NCBI GenBank assembly: GCA_902798645.1
Contig: CADBXV010000023.1
Span: 1-51,368 of the forward strand
Reading direction: 5' to 3'
From: an uncultured bacterium
GTDB lineage: Bacteria > Cyanobacteriota > Vampirovibrionia > Gastranaerophilales > Gastranaerophilaceae
Length of the DNA stretch: 51,368 bases
The stretch's first letter is position 1, and the number at the start of each line of letters is the position of its first letter. Made by a program: the position numbers and the translations under genes. The notes beneath the pieces were generated by a model. It had not been told where the DNA came from. It made no database searches and was given only the letters and a program-made list of their open reading frames with translations. Of this stretch, positions 24,964-34,030 are shown piece by piece.

Positions 24964-26218
24964 ACAGTTTTTTTATTAATGATTTAAATTTTCTTTTAGG
25001 TCTGTTGTAAAATCTTTTTTCAGCCTCGTTTTTAAGCTCAAGAATTTTTTCTTGTGACAGAGAATGACTTCTTGCTAACGGGCGTTTCTCTCCTTCAACA
25101 GTTTCGCTTTGCGGAGAAAAAAGCTTGTTAAGCATCGTATAGACAAAAAACTTAGTTCCTGCAAAGGGAACGGCTATGTTAAAGACCGCATTGTCAGAAT
25201 CAAGTTCTATAGCTAATTTTGTGGTTTCTTCTGCCGTTTCTTCGGTTTCCCAAGGAAGACCAAATAAGTAGTAACAAGTAGTTTTTATCTTATATTTTTT
25301 TAGTAATGTAATCGTTTGTTTTATATTTTCGATTGAGATATCTTTATCAAGTTTTTCTAAAATCTCTTTTGAACCGCTTTCAACACCTATTCTGCAGTGT
25401 CTTAATCCGGAACTGTACATAAGTTTGATAATGTTTTCATCAATATTCTTCGGTAAAATATCACACGACCAATGTATTTTAAGCTCGTTATCCGTAATAT
25501 TTCTGCACAATTCCATTACCCATTTATTATCAAAATTAAAGATGTCTGATTTAAAGCAGAAATTTTTAATATTATATTTTTTTATACAATATTTAATCTC
25601 GTTAACAATGCTTTGCGGAGAACGGACTCTGTGGGCAATCCCGTTATTAACAGATGCCAAACAAAAGAAACAATGGTACGGACATCCTCGTGATACTTCT
25701 ATTGTTATTGTATTATTTTTAATAGGGTGTTTGGACGGTGTCGGTAGATTGTCTAAATTCTCAATAAACGGACGTTTTTCATTTTTGGCGGACTGCATAT
25801 TTTCATCGGTATAACAGATTCCCAGTATATCATTATCAGCTTCACCGTCTAAAATATCACGCAGGGTGTATTCTACTTCACCCGTAATTACATAATCTAT
25901 AAACGGATTTTCATAAGTAACATTTGTGTTGTAGGTTAAAAACGGTTCTCCTGTAACAATAATTTTTATTGACGGTAATAAAGATTTTATTTTTTCAAGA
26001 GAGTGGAGCATTAACCTAAAATTGCAAAATGACACGTTTACAACTAAGTAATCCGGTGATTCTTCTAAAATATCATTTTCTAAATCAACATCACCGGTAT
26101 ATTTTAAAACGGTACTATATCCTAACTCTTTAGCAATTGCCGATGCAAAAAGAGATTCAGTATTATAAAAATATACTTTACCTCTTATTTGCTTTTGTTT
26201 AACTTCGTTATTTGTCAT
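24893..26218 (-). CDS. B12-binding-domain radical SAM protein
   Basis: The 441-residue protein combines an N-terminal cobalamin-binding-like Rossmann domain (about 10-130, with the strand-loop pattern of B12 domains but no clear DxHxxG) and a radical SAM barrel with SRGCPYHCFFC (CxxxCxxC) near 175. A further conserved RHCRIGVESGS and a YLFGLPWETEET segment are typical of this class. Members methylate or rearrange unreactive carbons in cofactors, lipids or natural products; this one's substrate is unknown. It starts 4 nt after the stop of the transporter gene, so it depends on the same mRNA. Confidence 0.85.
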   Translation of the reverse strand: MTNNEVKQKQIRGKVYFYNTESLFASAIAKELGYSTVLKYTGDVDLENDILEESPDYLVVNVSFCNFRLMLHSLEKIKSLLPSIKIIVTGEPFLTYNTNVTYENPFIDYVITGEVEYTLRDILDGEADNDILGICYTDENMQSAKNEKRPFIENLDNLPTPSKHPIKNNTITIEVSRGCPYHCFFCLASVNNGIAHRVRSPQSIVNEIKYCIKKYNIKNFCFKSDIFNFDNKWVMELCRNITDNELKIHWSCDILPKNIDENIIKLMYSSGLRHCRIGVESGSKEILEKLDKDISIENIKQTITLLKKYKIKTTCYYLFGLPWETEETAEETTKLAIELDSDNAVFNIAVPFAGTKFFVYTMLNKLFSPQSETVEGEKRPLARSHSLSQEKILELKNEAEKRFYNRPKRKFKSLIKKLFNYPALITQAPHRNLLPFFVRRK

Positions 26219-26222
26219 AAGT

Positions 26223-27606
26223 TTACACAGCAGTCTTATCTTTAACCATTCCGGCTATAACAGACGCAATAACAAGGCAAATTGCTCCTATTAAAAATGT
26301 GTATTCCCAGTGATAATTTACACCGTCAAATACATTAAATGAACATCTGTTTATAAACCAAGAAACAAGAGTACAAACAAATACTTGCGGACCTGCTATA
26401 AATATATTAAATATTCCCATAACAGAACCTTCTGTGCCCGGTTTTATATATTGAGAAAGCATTGCAAAAGGAAGCGCACAAATACTTGCCCAGCCTAAAC
26501 CTGATAAACCCATTAAAATAGCTACGAACTTAGGATCGTGACAGAATGCCATTCCGATAAAAGCTAATGCCATTGATAACATTGAAATTATGTGAACTTT
26601 TTTATTTCCGAATTTGACTGCTAATACACCAATCGGAATAGCAACTACAAAACAAACAAGATTGAATATTGCAAAACATATTGAATATTGCAAAACATAT
26701 TGAAGAAAAGTTTGTACCAGCAAGGACTGCGTGGTCATAAGAAGATTTAATCGCTTCACTTACTGCTGAAAGATCCGGTACACCAAAAACTGTATGAACT
26801 GCGTACTGTGTAAAATATATCATCATACACATATTACCGATCCAAGTAAAAAATTGCATCCAGCATATCTTACTTACCTCAGGTGATAGAGCAAAGAAAT
26901 CTTTTAGTGATTGTATAAAATTAAATTTCTCAGTTTTTTCATCTTCTTTTGGTTCATACTTGCGTTCTTTAATCATTAAGCAAGTCCAAGTCATACCTAA
27001 TGTGAAAGCAAGCGCAGCCATAATAAACTGGGCATTAATTGACATTTGATAATTGAAAGCCCATTTTAAAAACGGTGCAGTACCTGCTGCTACAACAGAG
27101 CCAAGTCCTATTGCCAAACTTATATAAGAATTAGCAACCGAGTGTTGTTCTTGAGGAATAACATCGGGGACTAAAGCTCTATACGGACCTTGAGCAATGT
27201 TAACACACGCATCTAAAATCCAAATCATTACTGCTGCAAAACAAAGCGCTGCGAGCGGATGTACTAAAATATTTAGTGATGAGCCGATTGTATTGGTAAT
27301 AAGTTCAGAATTAGGTAATGCCCAAAGTGCAAGAGCAGATAATAAAGCTCCGCCAAGAAGATAAGGTCTGCGTCTTCCGAATCGTGAAGTTGTTTTATCC
27401 GATAAAGCCCCGACTATTGGTTGTACCACCATGCCGGTAAAAGGTCCGGCCAGCCATATAAGACCAAATATAAAAGGAGATGCTCCGAGATTTTCTGTTA
27501 CAGGTCCCGATAAAATTATTCTCATTTGCCAAGCAAACTGTAAACCGAAAAATCCGAGTGCAAAACTTAAAAACTTTGCAGTATTAAACTTCTTTAGTTC
27601 TTCCAT
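26223..27606 (-). pseudogene. MFS sugar transporter (GPH/SUC type) broken by a 19-bp tandem duplication
   Basis: The N-terminal part (27606 to about 26700) has the family motif GALSDKTTSRFGRRRPYLLGG of sucrose/maltose-type MFS symporters and a central acidic-basic loop. The C-terminal part (about 26680-26223) continues in another frame with VAIPIGVLAVKFGNKK and further membrane segments. The break is at two back-to-back copies of a 19-nt unit (26661-26698). Removing one copy restores a single frame of about 454 residues, the usual size. As sequenced, translation stops at 26602 after 334 residues. A slippage-type change is reversible, so this may be phase variation. Fructose, sucrose or maltose uptake is possible. 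Confidence 0.85.
26661..26698. repeat. 19-bp perfect tandem duplication in the transporter gene
   Basis: The unit ATTGAATATTGCAAAACAT occurs twice in a row (26661-26679 and 26680-26698) and a third partial copy (ATTGAA) follows. As 19 is not a multiple of 3, it shifts the reading frame. Confidence 0.97.
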
Positions 27607-27707
27607 ATTATTACCCCAAGTCCTCTCTAAAAATTTTTATATATATAAGTTTACCGATAAAACAAGTTATCGTCAATAGATGCAGTGTATGCTTTTGCTA
27701 TCGTAAA

Positions 27708-28997
27708 TTACTCAAATCTGCTAAATACCGTATTAATATTCTTTAAATAATCATCAACATCAAAACAAGAATTTAAATCTTTATCAGATAATTTAGATAT
27801 AACGTCATTATCATTTTTTAGTCCCTGTTTGAAATCACCGCCATTTAATGCATTTAGTGCGTGTTTTTGTACAATTCTATAAGCTTCTTCTCTTGTATAT
27901 CCTTTATCAACCAATTTTAGCATTACCTTTTGAGAATATATCACACCGCCGTATAAATTAGTATTTTTAAGCATATTATCTTCGTGTACTACCAGATTTT
28001 CCATAACATTAGTAAATCTGTGCAGCATAAAATCAACTAAAATAAATGAATCAGGAAAGATTATTCTTTCCGCCGAACTGTGAGAAATATCTCTTTCATG
28101 CCAAAGATTAATGTTTTCGAATGCCGTAATCATGTTTGAACGAACTACACGTGCAAGACCGCAAAGATTTTCGCATAATACCGGATTCTTTTTGTGGGGC
28201 ATTGCGCTTGAACCTTTTTGATTTTTACTGAAACCTTCTTCAACTTCTCTTACTTCAGTTTTTTGAAGATGTCTTATCTCAGTTGCAAATTGTTCTATTA
28301 TTGATGAGATTAATGATAATGAAGATAACAATTTTGCGTGCCTGTCACGGGAGATTATTTGTGTAGAGATTTTGGCAGGTGTAAGTCCAAGAATTTTACA
28401 AGCTTTATTTTCGACTTCCGGTGATACGTTACTATATGTGCCGACCGGTCCTGATATTTGACCGACTGATACTTCTTTAAGAGCGAAAATAAAGCTTTCC
28501 TTTGCTCTTTCAAGTTCATCAAGCCAATTTAGCAACTTAAATCCAAAAGTTGTAACTTCTGCGTGTACACCGTGAGAACGCCCTATGCATACTGTATTCT
28601 TATGCTTAAATGCAAGTTCTTTTATTGTCGATATAAGTTTGTTTAAATCTTCTGTTATTATTTTAGAAGAATCTATTATTTGCAGAGCAAAAGCTGTGTC
28701 AATAACATCAGAGCTTGTAAGCCCCATATGAATATACTTTGCATTTTCTTCACCTACGGTTTCATTGACATTTGTTAAAAATGCAATTACATCATGCTTA
28801 ACTTCTTTTTCAATCTCATCTATTCTGTCAACTGAAAATGCGGCTTTATTTTTAATTTCTTCTAATTTTTCGGCAGGAATTCGACCGAGTTCTTTATATG
28901 CCTCGCACACAGCAAGTTCAACCTTAAGGTAATAATTAAACTTGCTTTCAATATCCCATATTTTAGAAATTTCTTCTCTTGAATATCTGTCTATCAT
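27708..28997 (-). CDS. purB: Adenylosuccinate lyase
   Basis: PurB releases fumarate in two steps of purine synthesis (from SAICAR and from adenylosuccinate). The 429-residue protein has the fumarase/lyase superfamily motifs: GLTSSDVIDTA, RSHGVHAEVTTFG, the mobile loop signature GSSAMPHKKNP and RDISHSSAERI. The start MIDRYSREE is the conserved N-terminus; an in-frame upstream extension to 29045 is unlikely. There is no ribosome site. TATAAT (29005-29010) ends 7 nt before the ATG, which points to a leaderless mRNA. Confidence 0.97.
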   Translation of the reverse strand: MIDRYSREEISKIWDIESKFNYYLKVELAVCEAYKELGRIPAEKLEEIKNKAAFSVDRIDEIEKEVKHDVIAFLTNVNETVGEENAKYIHMGLTSSDVIDTAFALQIIDSSKIITEDLNKLISTIKELAFKHKNTVCIGRSHGVHAEVTTFGFKLLNWLDELERAKESFIFALKEVSVGQISGPVGTYSNVSPEVENKACKILGLTPAKISTQIISRDRHAKLLSSLSLISSIIEQFATEIRHLQKTEVREVEEGFSKNQKGSSAMPHKKNPVLCENLCGLARVVRSNMITAFENINLWHERDISHSSAERIIFPDSFILVDFMLHRFTNVMENLVVHEDNMLKNTNLYGGVIYSQKVMLKLVDKGYTREEAYRIVQKHALNALNGGDFKQGLKNDNDVISKLSDKDLNSCFDVDDYLKNINTVFSRFE

Positions 28998-29028
28998 AAT
29001 ATTAATTATACATGAAAATAAGAAATAC

Positions 29029-29058
29029 AAAAAGGAGAACAACACCCGTTTGTTCTCC
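29029..29058 (-). terminator. Intrinsic terminator of the small secreted protein gene
   Basis: On the minus strand, GGAGAACAA / TTGTTCTCC with a 7-nt loop (29034-29058), followed by TTTTTG. The T-tract runs into the purB promoter, so the two units abut. Confidence 0.85.
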
Positions 29059-29089
29059 CTTAAAGTTATTTATAAAGCTTTTTGCTAAT

Positions 29090-29407
29090 TTACTTCCAGA
29101 ATTTTAAGCTTTTCCAAAATGAAACTTCGTTATCTACAGCTTTTTTTGTATCGTTATAAGCTTTTTTTTGCGCATCTGCTTTAGCTTGTACTTCTGCTTT
29201 TCTTGCAGCAGCTTTCTTTTCAGCTTCTGCTTTTTTTGCAGCTCTGTCAGCTTGCGCTTTGTCTATCTTATTGTTTAAATTCTGTTCAGCTTGAGCTGCT
29301 TTATTTAAACCGCTGTTAATAGAATTTGTAACTTTGCTTAAGCCTGATGCTGCAAATACAGATCCTGACAATGCAATTAATGCTAAAACTGTTAATAATT
29401 TTTTCAT
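29090..29407 (-). CDS. Small secreted Ala/Lys-rich coiled-coil protein
   Basis: The 105-residue protein has a clear signal peptide (MKKLLTVLALIALSGSVFA, cleavage likely after VFA). It is followed by an Ala/Lys/Glu/Gln-rich helix from about residue 35 to 90 and a C-terminal WKSLKFWK. It is probably periplasmic or outer-membrane associated, and the aromatic end might bind the envelope. The family is unknown. AAGGAGA precedes the ATG, and a good sigma-70 promoter (29434-29462) lies upstream. Confidence 0.85.
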   Translation of the reverse strand: MKKLLTVLALIALSGSVFAASGLSKVTNSINSGLNKAAQAEQNLNNKIDKAQADRAAKKAEAEKKAAARKAEVQAKADAQKKAYNDTKKAVDNEVSFWKSLKFWK

Positions 29408-29433
29408 AATAATCTCCTTTCTTATTTACCAAA

Positions 29434-29462
29434 ATTTTAGAATATAATTTTTTTTATTTCAA
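29434..29462 (-). promoter_or_regulatory. Predicted sigma-70 promoter of the small secreted protein
   Basis: On the minus strand, TTGAAA (29457-29462), a 17-nt spacer, and TAAAAT (29434-29439). Confidence 0.6.
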
Positions 29463-29498
29463 GTAAATATTGTAAATAGATATAAATGTAAATTCCAA

Positions 29499-29533
29499 TT
29501 GTATTTTTCAATAACTATATATATAATATACTT
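29499..29533 (+). promoter_or_regulatory. Promoter giving a leaderless WecG-family mRNA
   Basis: TTGTAT (29499-29504), a 17-nt spacer, and TATAAT (29522-29527). The ATG begins 6 nt later at 29534, where transcription would be expected to start. There is no ribosome binding site. Confidence 0.65.
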
Positions 29534-30253
29534 ATGAGTTTAGAATTAATGGGAATAAATATAAACGATTATACTTTTGAAGAGGGGGTAAAACAGGGAA
29601 TGGAACTTATCCGCTCTGAAAGAGTTTCTCAAGTAGTGACTATTAATCCTGAGATGTATGCACAAGCAGAAAAGGATGAAAAATTCAGAACGATATTAGA
29701 TGAATCTGAGATGGTTATACCTGACGGTGTTGGTATAAAAATAGCATTAAAAATTAAAGGCTATAATGTTCAAAGAATACCGGGGATAGATTTTGCAAGA
29801 AGAATGCTTGAAGAATGTGCAAAAAATAATTTATCTGTTGCAATTGTTGGAGCTAAAGAAGATGTTATTACAAAAGCGGTAAATAACCTTACTAATGAAA
29901 TTAACGGATTAAATATAGTATATTATCATAACGGTTATTTTAATGATGATAGTGTTATATATAGTGAATTGAAAAATTATAATCCGAAACTTGTACTCGT
30001 TGCTCTTGGCTCGCCAAAGCAGGAATATTTTATTTATAATGCAAAAAAAATATTATTACCGTGTTTGATGGTCGGTATAGGCGGAAGTCTCGATGTCTGG
30101 TCGGGAGAGGTTAAAAGAGCTCCCCAAATATATCAAAAATTAGGGTTGGAATGGCTCTATCGAACAATATGCCAGCCGGAGAGATTTAAGAGAATATTTC
30201 CTGCATTACCGTTATTTTTATTAAAAGTTGTTACGTATAAATCAAAAGGATAA
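29534..30253 (+). CDS. WecG/TagA/CpsF family glycosyltransferase
   Basis: The 239-residue protein matches the WecG/TagA/CpsF family (GT26), which adds ManNAc or a related N-acetyl sugar to a lipid-linked carrier for surface polysaccharide. Motifs are TINPEMYAQA, the active-site region MVIPDGVGI, VGAKEDV, LVLVALGSPKQEYFI and GIGGSLDVWSGEVKRAPQ, then GLEWLYRTICQPERFKRI. It is followed after 3 nt by the transketolase subunit. It is probably translated from a leaderless message. Confidence 0.94.
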   Translation: MSLELMGININDYTFEEGVKQGMELIRSERVSQVVTINPEMYAQAEKDEKFRTILDESEMVIPDGVGIKIALKIKGYNVQRIPGIDFARRMLEECAKNNLSVAIVGAKEDVITKAVNNLTNEINGLNIVYYHNGYFNDDSVIYSELKNYNPKLVLVALGSPKQEYFIYNAKKILLPCLMVGIGGSLDVWSGEVKRAPQIYQKLGLEWLYRTICQPERFKRIFPALPLFLLKVVTYKSKG

Positions 30254-30256
30254 AAC

Positions 30257-31087
30257 ATGTTAAAAAAAGAAGAATTATGTGAATTAAGATTGTCATCATC
30301 AAAAACAAGACAAAATATCCTTAAAATGGTGCATAATGCAAAGTCAGGACACCCCGGCGGTTCATTATCAGGCGCTGATATTTTAAATGTTTTGTATAAA
30401 AAATGCTTAAACATTCCTCAAATGTGGGATAAATCACCTGATTTTGACAGTCGTGACAGATTTATACTTTCAAAAGGTCATGCTTCACCGCTTTTATACT
30501 CTGTTCTTGCTCAGAATGGTTTATTCCCCGAAGAAGAACTGATGACGTTTCGTAAATTTGGCTCAAGATTACAAGGACATCCGTCAAAAAGTTGTTTACC
30601 GGGTATTGAAACCTCAACAGGTTCATTGGGGCAAGGACTTTCGATAGGATGCGGTATTGCGTTAGGGTTAAAATTGGATAATAATTCTGCGACAGTTGTT
30701 GTTTATACCGGTGACGGTGAACTTCAGGAAGGCTCTTGCTGGGAAGCTTTTATGCAGGCAGGCGCTCGACAGCTTGATAATTTAATTGCAATAATAGACA
30801 GAAATAGATTACAAATTGACGGTAATACGGAAGATGTTATGAAATTAGACAGCTTGAATGACAAAATCAGAGCGTTTGATTGGAATACTATTGAAATTAA
30901 CGGTCATGATTATAATCAAATATATGATGCTTATATGCAGGCAAAAAAATCAACAAAACCTTGTGCTGTTATTGCTAACACAATTAAAGGTAAAGGTGTT
31001 TCATTCATGGAAAATCAAGCAGGATGGCATGGCAAAGCTCCTAATGATGAACAGCTTGCTCAAGCATTAAAAGAATTGGAAATTTAA
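30257..31087 (+). CDS. Transketolase N-terminal subunit
   Basis: The 276-residue protein is the thiamine-diphosphate-binding half of transketolase, which is split into two chains in many bacteria. It has HNAKSGHPGGSLSG, RDRFILSKGHASP, the TPP/Mg motif TGDGELQEGSCWEA and GHDYNQIYDAY. The C-terminal half is not in this window. AAAGGA precedes the ATG, and the gene is tightly linked to the WecG-family gene upstream and to a small Cys protein downstream. Confidence 0.95.
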   Translation: MLKKEELCELRLSSSKTRQNILKMVHNAKSGHPGGSLSGADILNVLYKKCLNIPQMWDKSPDFDSRDRFILSKGHASPLLYSVLAQNGLFPEEELMTFRKFGSRLQGHPSKSCLPGIETSTGSLGQGLSIGCGIALGLKLDNNSATVVVYTGDGELQEGSCWEAFMQAGARQLDNLIAIIDRNRLQIDGNTEDVMKLDSLNDKIRAFDWNTIEINGHDYNQIYDAYMQAKKSTKPCAVIANTIKGKGVSFMENQAGWHGKAPNDEQLAQALKELEI

Positions 31088-31101
31088 TGGGGGAGGTTAA
31101 A

Positions 31102-31302
31102 ATGACTTGTCCGTTCGGATCAAACAGAGAATGTAATAATACTTGTCCGATATTCATTTCACCGGACAGTTTAAACGAATTTGTAGTTGCAAGACTGTCA
31201 AGTATTGGTGTTATGGATAGAGAAAAAGGTGTTTGCTCAATTAAGATGCTTGCATTGAGTCAGGGCAGAGCAATATTTGAAAATACTAATACAAGAGGGT
31301 AA
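31102..31302 (+). CDS. Small four-cysteine protein
   Basis: The 66-residue protein has Cys at 3, 11, 15 and 45 and is otherwise helical. The Cys pattern could bind zinc or an iron-sulfur cluster. ATG 31102 has GGGAGG at ideal distance; an ATG at 31087 overlapping the transketolase stop is less likely. It is the last gene of its unit and ends 2 nt from the convergent DUF3326 gene. No family is recognised. Confidence 0.65.
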   Translation: MTCPFGSNRECNNTCPIFISPDSLNEFVVARLSSIGVMDREKGVCSIKMLALSQGRAIFENTNTRG

Positions 31303-31304
31303 TT

Positions 31305-32267
31305 TTATATAAAATTAAAGATGTCTGAATACGAATTAATAGTTGTGCAGTTAATTCCAAGCATTTTATCTGTTACAGCCAGCACTGTTTGATTTTCTTT
31401 TACAGCAAATATTTGTTTATTGCGTTTAAGCATCTCAAAAACTGGAATGCATCCCAGAGAATTATGCGGTAAAACCAGAAAATCCAAATCATTAATGTTT
31501 ATTCCGTTATTTTGATTGCATAATTTTGGGGCTTGACTTAAGCCTATTAATATGCAAGGTAAAAATGTCGGTGTAATATATTCCGCAGAACATCTTGAAT
31601 CCACAATCTCAGTTGAAATTTCTATATTTTCAAAAGCAGGTGAGTGAGCACATGGAATTTTTAGTTCTTTTGATATGTAATGAGATATTATAGCTTCTAC
31701 CCCGCCAACCGGATCAACACCAGTTCCGTTAGCGTAATCATTTCCTTCATCTTCAGGAAATGAGCAGACAATAGCAATCGCATCAGCACCTTTTTTTAAC
31801 AAATTTTTCGATGCAATTTTTATTGTTTCTAAATTTTTAACATTTCCTGTTGAAACACCTGATTTATCAATAAAAAACTCAATTCCTGCCGGAGAATCCG
31901 TAATCTCGTATCCGATAATATTTATTCCGTAAACAGTTTTTACTGCGTTTATTGTATTTATATGAACATTTAAAACTCTTTGTGATATTGATTTATCAAA
32001 TACAATTCCGATTTTGTTGTTATTTGACGGCAATAAGTTTAACCTGCCTCTAAAAAATTCATCGAGAGAATACCCTTCTACATACAGCATATTTTCATTA
32101 ATTCCTGAAAAACATGCTGCATTAACTACATTCGGGTTAACTAAAAGCTTACATTTTTGGGAGATTTTTCTTGCCCAAACGCTGGCATCTCCTGCAAAAC
32201 CTCCGATTGATGCACCTATGCCTGTAGGAATAATGAATGCTCCAAACTTTTGACCGTCTTTTAGCAT
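31305..32267 (-). CDS. DUF3326 family protein
   Basis: The 320-residue protein resembles the DUF3326 family known mainly from Cyanobacteria and plastid-bearing organisms. It opens with IPTGIGASIGGFAGDAS and has LVNPNVVNAACFSG, a GADAIAIVCSFPED segment, a GTGVDPVGGVEA loop and an ALPHNSLG-type ending (LVLPHNSLGCIPV). The function is unknown. It follows lepB by 10 nt in what looks like a polyprenyl synthase - lepB - DUF3326 operon. Its presence supports the cyanobacterial-side affiliation. Confidence 0.8.
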   Translation of the reverse strand: MLKDGQKFGAFIIPTGIGASIGGFAGDASVWARKISQKCKLLVNPNVVNAACFSGINENMLYVEGYSLDEFFRGRLNLLPSNNNKIGIVFDKSISQRVLNVHINTINAVKTVYGINIIGYEITDSPAGIEFFIDKSGVSTGNVKNLETIKIASKNLLKKGADAIAIVCSFPEDEGNDYANGTGVDPVGGVEAIISHYISKELKIPCAHSPAFENIEISTEIVDSRCSAEYITPTFLPCILIGLSQAPKLCNQNNGININDLDFLVLPHNSLGCIPVFEMLKRNKQIFAVKENQTVLAVTDKMLGINCTTINSYSDIFNFI

Positions 32268-32277
32268 TTATTTTCTC

Positions 32278-32946
32278 CTATTTAGAATTCAAAATTTGAA
32301 TTCTGTTTAAAGGCCAAAATACAAAAACAGCACGTCCGATAAATCTTTCCCTCGGTAAAGTTCCCCAAAAACGGCTGTCCTGAGAGTTACCTCTGTTATC
32401 TCCCATCATAAAATATTGATCTTCAGGGATTATAAACGGTCCGCAGTTCATATCTTGACGGCAAGGTATATAGTCAAATTCACTCATTATGTAGTCTTCT
32501 TGTAAAGGCTTATCATTAATGTAGACGTGATATGCGCCGTTAGATTCTTGTTTTATTTCAAATTTTTCTCCGGGTAAACCAATTACACGTTTTATATAAG
32601 CGATGTCATTACAGAATAATCCTGTTAGCCTGCTGAATACAGCAATCGGATTGGCACTAAGTTTTACAAAAGGAGGATAAAATATCATAATATCTCCTCT
32701 TTTCGGATAGCACTCAAAATTGTGGTGTTTGATTATACTTGGGTATTTTGATATTTTTTCTACTACAATTCTGTCACCATTTCCGAAAAATCCCGGTTTC
32801 CCTATAAGAGTCGGAAGCATTGAACCTGACGGGATATATCTTGGTTCAGCAATAAAAAATCTTATTAATATTAAAGCAACTACTACAAATACAACTGTAT
32901 CAACTATTTCTTTTAAGTCTGCTTTTAATTTTTCTTTATCTATCAT
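32278..32946 (-). CDS. lepB: Signal peptidase I
   Basis: The 222-residue inner-membrane protease removes signal peptides from exported proteins. One N-terminal membrane segment (about 16-33) is followed by the catalytic IPSGSMLPTL (Ser42), the general-base Lys119 in YIKRVIGLPGE, and the MGDNRGNSQDSRFWG box. The start overlaps the end of the polyprenyl synthase gene by 4 nt (ATGA), so the two are coupled. Confidence 0.97.
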   Translation of the reverse strand: MIDKEKLKADLKEIVDTVVFVVVALILIRFFIAEPRYIPSGSMLPTLIGKPGFFGNGDRIVVEKISKYPSIIKHHNFECYPKRGDIMIFYPPFVKLSANPIAVFSRLTGLFCNDIAYIKRVIGLPGEKFEIKQESNGAYHVYINDKPLQEDYIMSEFDYIPCRQDMNCGPFIIPEDQYFMMGDNRGNSQDSRFWGTLPRERFIGRAVFVFWPLNRIQILNSK

Positions 32947-33743
32947 AATTTACCTATTAAATCTATTAACCCTTGTTTATATTTATTATCAGGGAATGTC
33001 TGTATAATTTTTCTCATCTCTTGTTTATAATTATCTTTAAAATCAGAACTTTTTTCAATACCTAAAATATTAACAGCAGTTTTTAATCCGTTTTGTATGT
33101 CATTTTTTATTGAATCCTCAGAAAAATCATTGTTAATTTGAAATATAATTCCAAAATCTCTGCCAAATTTTTTTGCCTGAATTGTATTAATATCAGCAAG
33201 AATTGCCGATGATTCCAATATTGATTCAAACAATGATGCTGTTTTCCCTTCTGCTATGATTAAATAATCTTCAATTGATAAATCTTTGTTCCTTTTTGAA
33301 TATTGAAAAATCTCTGCATTGCTCATTTTTTGTGTCGAACTCAAAAAAGAAGTAAGAATTTTAGTATTTTGAAGTTCTAATAATAGTTTTACCGCTATTG
33401 ATAACAAAAAATCTCCTGTCAAAACTGAGATTCCTGCAGAATAAATATTTGATAAATTCGGTTTTCCTCGTCTGTATTCTGCATTATCTATAACATCATC
33501 GTGTAACAGCGAAGCATTGTGTATAATTTCTCCAGCTGATAATAGCGTTATGATGTTCTCCGTTATTTCGATGTTATTTGATTTTAGATATAAAATAGCT
33601 AAGATAGAGCGAATCTGTTTTGAGCCCTCGCAAATAAAACTGTTAATGTCTATAAATTCTAATTTGTTTGAGCCTGATATTTGGTTTAATTTATTTTTAA
33701 TCTTGTCTAAATCGTCGTTAATTAAAGCTCTGATCTTGTTCAT
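32943..33743 (-). CDS. Polyprenyl synthase family protein with a degenerate second Asp motif
   Basis: The 266-residue protein has the isoprenyl-diphosphate synthase fold. The first Asp-rich motif is intact (LLHDDVIDNAEYRRG, residues 80-92), as is a GDFLLS segment. The second motif, normally DDxxD, reads FQINNDFSED near 201-210, and the GGKR/RP substrate motif is reduced to SKQIRSI. Such changes occur in the regulatory subunits of two-chain synthases and in relatives with altered activity. It is probably involved in quinone tails or lipid carriers, but may be a non-catalytic partner. The start has no good ribosome site. Confidence 0.8.
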   Translation of the reverse strand: MNKIRALINDDLDKIKNKLNQISGSNKLEFIDINSFICEGSKQIRSILAILYLKSNNIEITENIITLLSAGEIIHNASLLHDDVIDNAEYRRGKPNLSNIYSAGISVLTGDFLLSIAVKLLLELQNTKILTSFLSSTQKMSNAEIFQYSKRNKDLSIEDYLIIAEGKTASLFESILESSAILADINTIQAKKFGRDFGIIFQINNDFSEDSIKNDIQNGLKTAVNILGIEKSSDFKDNYKQEMRKIIQTFPDNKYKQGLIDLIGKL

Positions 33744-33938
33744 AAGATAATATTAACATGAATAAATCCATTGATGTAGTACCGTACTGTAGATATATTT
33801 TTTATTCTTATTTTTACTGGAAACCATGGTTTTGTTAATATTCTTTTAAGAGAGAGGGTTTATCCGTTAAACAATAATGCTTATTCTGTTATTTCTGCTC
33901 TTAAATGTAAAGAAATGTAAAAATTTTACCGATTTTAC
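33744..33938. other. Non-coding spacer with a repeat fragment
   Basis: AT-rich spacer between divergent genes. It holds GGTTTATCCGTTA at 33857-33869, which recurs at 36200-36212 in the palindromic region before rpoB (18-nt surrounding match with one mismatch). It is probably a remnant of a dispersed repeat. No gene is seen. Confidence 0.5.
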
Positions 33939-33966
33939 TAAAGTTTTTATCAAAAAATGCCGATAA
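33939..33966 (+). promoter_or_regulatory. Sigma-28 (FliA)-type promoter
   Basis: TAAAGTTT (33939-33946), 12 nt, GCCGATAA (33959-33966). Both half-sites match the known FliA consensus exactly; the spacer is one longer than the usual 11. It lies 64 nt before the 570-residue gene. Confidence 0.75.
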
Positions 33967-34030
33967 AAAAAGTAAATACAGGATAACTGTATAAATTTAT
34001 AGACATTAATAACGGTAAAAGGAGTACAAA

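Noticed and set aside
26602-26759. Two separate transporter genes
   Set aside because: The two frames overlap exactly at a 19-bp tandem duplication and form one protein when one copy is removed.
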